Positions 63,145-64,000 of a DNA stretch of 64,000 nt are shown one piece after another. The stretch's first letter is position 1; each line of letters opens with the position of its first letter. The notes beneath the pieces are model-generated. The model saw only the letters and a list, made by a program, of their open reading frames with translations, ran no database searches and was not told the origin of the DNA. The position numbers and the translations under genes were made by a program. Source of the DNA: Bryobacterales bacterium (lineage in GTDB: Bacteria > Acidobacteriota > Terriglobia > Bryobacterales > Bryobacteraceae); NCBI GenBank assembly GCA_020854055.1, contig JADZGD010000039.1, positions 106,464-170,463 on the forward strand, in the 5' to 3' direction.

Positions 63145-64000
63145 ATGCGGTTGCCACTTAAATCTGCCCTGTGGACATGGATAACCCTTCCCCTGGCGCT
63201 AATGTCGGTCATTTCGAGCGTCTCGGTGATGGATTCGATTGACCGCTGCTACGGTGAGTTGACCGAGAACCTGGGATGGCTCTCCAGACTCGACCACGCC
63301 GCTGATTCCTTTCATCACGTGGGCGAGGCGGTCGATAGCAACAATGGCAACCAGACCGGAACCGAATGGCGGCGCGCGGTGGAAAATTACCGTAGCCGGA
63401 CTCTGCCGGTTCACTCCGGGTCCCAGACCAGCCGCCATGTGCGCGAGTACCTGGATCGAGTAGAAGATCTGCTGAGCGACATGGAATTTGCCGTTACGGC
63501 AGCAGGCGGCACTTCGGGACGGCGCGGCTCACCTGCTCGGGTCCGCCTACGCGAGTTGTACCGCCGCGCTGACGGGGAGCTTCACGCGGCCACCCGCTAC
63601 GTCTGGAACCGCCAATCCGACGTTACCGCCGCATTAGCTACCCGGTGGCACTATCTGAATCTGCTGGTCATGCTTTCCTGCGTCCTGGCGATCCTGCCGG
63701 CCATACTGCACCGGCGCTACCAACGCGACGTCCAATTCCGGGAACAGGCCGAGGCGGCACTTCGAGAGAGTGAACAGCGCTACCGGAGCCTGGTCGAGTG
63801 CTCGCCGGACGCCATCCTGCTGCATCGCCACAACCGCTTTCTGTGGATGAACACCGCCGCCGTGCGTTTGTTCGGCGCCCAACAGGCACGGGAGTTGCTC
63901 GGCCGCGAAGTCATCAGTGTCGTTCATCCCGATTTCCGGCAGAATGTCATCAGCCGCTGGCGCAGCCTCGCCGATCTCGGCACGGTTCCCGTGTTCGAGC
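63145..64000 (+). CDS. PAS-domain membrane sensor (partial)
   Basis: An ATG at 63145 opens a frame that runs past the window end (285 codons visible). The first transmembrane helix (about 8-30; LWTWITLPLALMSVISSVSVM) and a second (about 168-189; YLNLLVMLSCVLAILPAIL) enclose a helical periplasmic sensor region of about 135 residues with few hydrophobics. After a short coiled coil (EQAEAALRESEQRYRSLVE) begins a PAS domain (ECSPDAILLHRHNRFLWMN). The output domain (histidine kinase, GGDEF or EAL) lies outside the window. Confidence 0.75.
   Translation, partial: MRLPLKSALWTWITLPLALMSVISSVSVMDSIDRCYGELTENLGWLSRLDHAADSFHHVGEAVDSNNGNQTGTEWRRAVENYRSRTLPVHSGSQTSRHVREYLDRVEDLLSDMEFAVTAAGGTSGRRGSPARVRLRELYRRADGELHAATRYVWNRQSDVTAALATRWHYLNLLVMLSCVLAILPAILHRRYQRDVQFREQAEAALRESEQRYRSLVECSPDAILLHRHNRFLWMNTAAVRLFGAQQARELLGREVISVVHPDFRQNVISRWRSLADLGTVPVFE

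Overview
The window reads as about 64 kb of chromosome from a Gram-negative, high-GC bacterium, most likely an acidobacterium of the Solibacter/Bryobacter type. Pointers are a roughly 1,130-residue TonB-dependent receptor with an N-terminal carboxypeptidase-regulatory-like domain, secreted proteins built from putative-Ig repeats, caspase/PEGA/TPR and DUF4384 proteins, exported Gfo/Idh oxidoreductases, and BamA/TamB/TolC outer-membrane machinery. The taxonomic call is inference from gene content. No phage, transposase, integrase, plasmid or CRISPR signal was seen.

Layout. 1-8 kb: tail of an MFS transporter, a GT4-type glycosyltransferase, an acyltransferase-like protein, an exported nitrilase-family amidohydrolase, a HerA/DUF853-type ATPase, greA, a CDP-alcohol phosphatidyltransferase, acpS, and tRNA-Asp(GTC). 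8-11 kb: a DUF3467 protein, then a membrane glycosyltransferase whose 3' end overlaps a convergent mscS gene by 265 bp. 10.9-18.7 kb: two divergent sets of secreted proteins. The left set has Ig-repeat, propeller-like and Ig-like anchored proteins. The right set is DUF4384, DUF4384 and a caspase-PEGA-TPR protein. 18.8-26.9 kb: a methyltransferase, a 94-aa repeat protein, a GHMP kinase, dtd, a cbiMQO cobalt/nickel importer, a DUF255 thioredoxin-domain protein and tpx. 27-34.3 kb: a complete drug-exporter operon (tetR-tolC-hlyD-ATPase-ATPase-permease-permease) with a palindromic operator at the tetR start. 34.4-41 kb: an aromatic amino acid decarboxylase-like enzyme, a small DUF2103-like protein, pcm and a very large tamB. 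41-48 kb: a SurA-like chaperone and a seven-POTRA BamA in one operon with tamB; a divergent ThiF/MoeB enzyme; motB-motA preceded by a PAS/degenerate-GGDEF gene. 48.5-57.8 kb: a nucleoside hydrolase, rsmD, recG, two exported Gfo/Idh oxidoreductases, ahcY, a divergent ArsR-methyltransferase fusion and a sialidase-like protein. 57.8-64 kb: the TonB-dependent receptor, a DUF302-like protein, a probable 6S RNA, a YmdB-type phosphodiesterase, and a PAS sensor cut by the window end.

Genes that probably work together: BamA, SurA-like and TamB (outer-membrane protein insertion); tetR to permease (efflux); cbiM, cbiQ and cbiO (metal uptake); ahcY and its likely SAH-responsive regulator (methyl cycle); motA and motB (motor stator). 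The caspase/DUF4384/Ig locus has no function I can name and is the most promising undescribed unit. Repeated small-scale features are ATGA or TGATG start/stop overlaps in operons, -10-like hexamers only 6-9 nt before start codons (possible leaderless mRNAs), and a 14-bp word, TGCAAAACGAACCC, found three times inside unrelated genes in three different reading frames.
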